Shown here: piece by piece, positions 7,406 to 8,071 of the stretch
Layout of the letters: every line of letters begins with the position of its first letter
How positions within the stretch are numbered: position 1 is the stretch's first letter
DNA from: Thermaceae bacterium
GTDB taxonomy: Bacteria; Deinococcota; Deinococci; Deinococcales; Marinithermaceae
Direction: 5' to 3'
Length of the DNA stretch: 8,071 nt
NCBI GenBank assembly: GCA_027023345.1
Contig: JALVVO010000141.1
Location: 2,996-11,066 of the forward strand
Translations under genes and position numbers: made by a program
Notes under the pieces: generated by a model
The model's input: the letters and a program-made list of their open reading frames with translations, nothing else
Database searches by the model: none
What the model was told of the DNA's origin: nothing

Positions 7406-8071
7406 ATGATCCCCCTCGCCTTCGACCGCGTGCGGGGGACCGAGCGGGCGCTTTTCCTCGAGGCCCCCCACGTCCGGGCACGGATCACCGCCCACGAAGC
7501 GGGCTGGCGGGTCCTCGTCCACCTCCGGCCCGAGGACGCCGAGAAGCAGGGCCCGGCCGCCGAGCCCGGGCCGCCCCGACCCTTGCGGTTCGCGAACGGC
7601 CGGGTCCAGGCCGAGGGGCTCCCCCCGCTTGCCCTCACGCCCCGGCCCTTTACCCTCACCCTCGGCTTCCTGGGCCCGATGGCCTTCTTCGCCCGGCCCC
7701 GGGAGACCTGGCGGGGGTTCCCCGGCCTGGAGGAGGCCCTGCCCCCGGCCGAGGGCCACCCCTACGCTGGCGGGCTCGGGCTCGCCTTCCCCGAGGCCCC
7801 CGGCCGCCGCCACTTCGGGCTCGGCGAACGCACCGGCTTCCTCGACAAGAAGGGGCGCCGCTACACCTTCTGGAACACCGACGAAACCGAGCACACCGAG
7901 GCCACCGACCGGCTCTACCAGAGCCAGCCCTTCCTCCTCTTGAGCCAAGGAAGCGAGGCGCTCGGGCTCGCCCTGGACGAGAGCTGGCCGCTCGTTTTTG
8001 ACCTGGCCCAGAGCGACCCGGAGCGGACGAGCCTCTTCTCCCCCGGCCCCACCCTCGACCTCTACCTCCTC
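7406..8071 (+). CDS. Glycoside hydrolase family 31 protein (alpha-glucosidase-like), N-terminal part
   Basis: The reading frame is open from ATG 7406 to the right edge, with 222 codons and no stop. The decisive stretch is HFGLGERTGFLDKKGRRYTFWNTDET (136-161) followed by DRLYQSQPFLL (168-178) and ALGLALDESWPLVFDL (185-200). This is the typical N-terminal beta-sandwich of GH31 alpha-glucosidases and alpha-xylosidases, which leads into the catalytic barrel. The catalytic aspartates lie beyond the window, so the substrate cannot be decided; alpha-1,4/1,6-glucoside hydrolysis is the commonest activity. No signal peptide is present, so the enzyme is probably cytoplasmic. GGAGG at 7400-7404 is only one base from the ATG, unusually close, so the start may be read in a leaderless manner. 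The gene follows the methyltransferase by 18 bp on the same strand and may be co-transcribed, without functional relation. Confidence 0.9.
   Translation, partial: MIPLAFDRVRGTERALFLEAPHVRARITAHEAGWRVLVHLRPEDAEKQGPAAEPGPPRPLRFANGRVQAEGLPPLALTPRPFTLTLGFLGPMAFFARPRETWRGFPGLEEALPPAEGHPYAGGLGLAFPEAPGRRHFGLGERTGFLDKKGRRYTFWNTDETEHTEATDRLYQSQPFLLLSQGSEALGLALDESWPLVFDLAQSDPERTSLFSPGPTLDLYLL

Noticed and set aside
6878..7948. A 356-codon minus-strand frame opposite the methyltransferase end and GH31 start
   Set aside because: It spans two plus-strand genes with recognisable domains, and its product is Gly/Glu-rich without features.

Overview
The window is GC-rich, densely packed bacterial DNA that reads like a member of the Thermaceae (Deinococcus-Thermus). 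The complex I subunits match what I remember of the Thermus thermophilus Nqo proteins almost residue for residue at every cofactor site, with constant small numbering offsets. However, the sequence is clearly not Thermus itself. A marine relative such as Oceanithermus or Marinithermus is my guess, and it is inference only.

Left part (1-5821, minus strand): the front half of a respiratory complex I operon in canonical order nuoA-B-C-D-E-F-G, transcribed right to left. nuoG runs off the left edge, and the membrane subunits nuoH-N would be expected beyond it. Genes are separated by 1-6 bases or overlap by 4 bases, so translational coupling is likely. nuoB, nuoC and nuoD all start with GTG. Together these genes encode the NADH-oxidising arm (FMN and Fe-S chain in NuoE, NuoF and NuoG), the quinone-reducing arm (NuoB, NuoC, NuoD, with cluster N2) and one membrane anchor subunit (NuoA). 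The notable point is NuoG: the ligands of N1b, the His/Cys cluster and the last main-chain 4Fe-4S cluster are all present. The four cysteines of the extra off-pathway cluster N7 are all replaced, without any gap in the alignment.

Centre (5822-6230): the nuoA leader holds a perfect 8-bp inverted repeat. Upstream of it is a perfect 10-bp GC-rich hairpin that looks like the terminator of a small unrecognised 88-residue gene, also on the minus strand. That gene and the rightward genes are divergent, separated by only 34 bp.

Right part (6231-8071, plus strand): an RlmI-type 23S rRNA m5C methyltransferase whose frame is broken by a one-base shift at a run of five G, just before its catalytic Ser-Cys-Ser motif. 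The downstream frame is intact to its natural stop. It is followed 18 bp later by the N-terminal 222 residues of a glycoside hydrolase family 31 (alpha-glucosidase-like) enzyme that continues past the right edge.

No RNA genes, CRISPR, insertion sequences or phage genes were seen, and no gene-free stretch exceeds about 110 bp. I did not find a new multi-gene system. The best leads are the N7-less NuoG, the frameshifted methyltransferase and the nuo leader hairpin.
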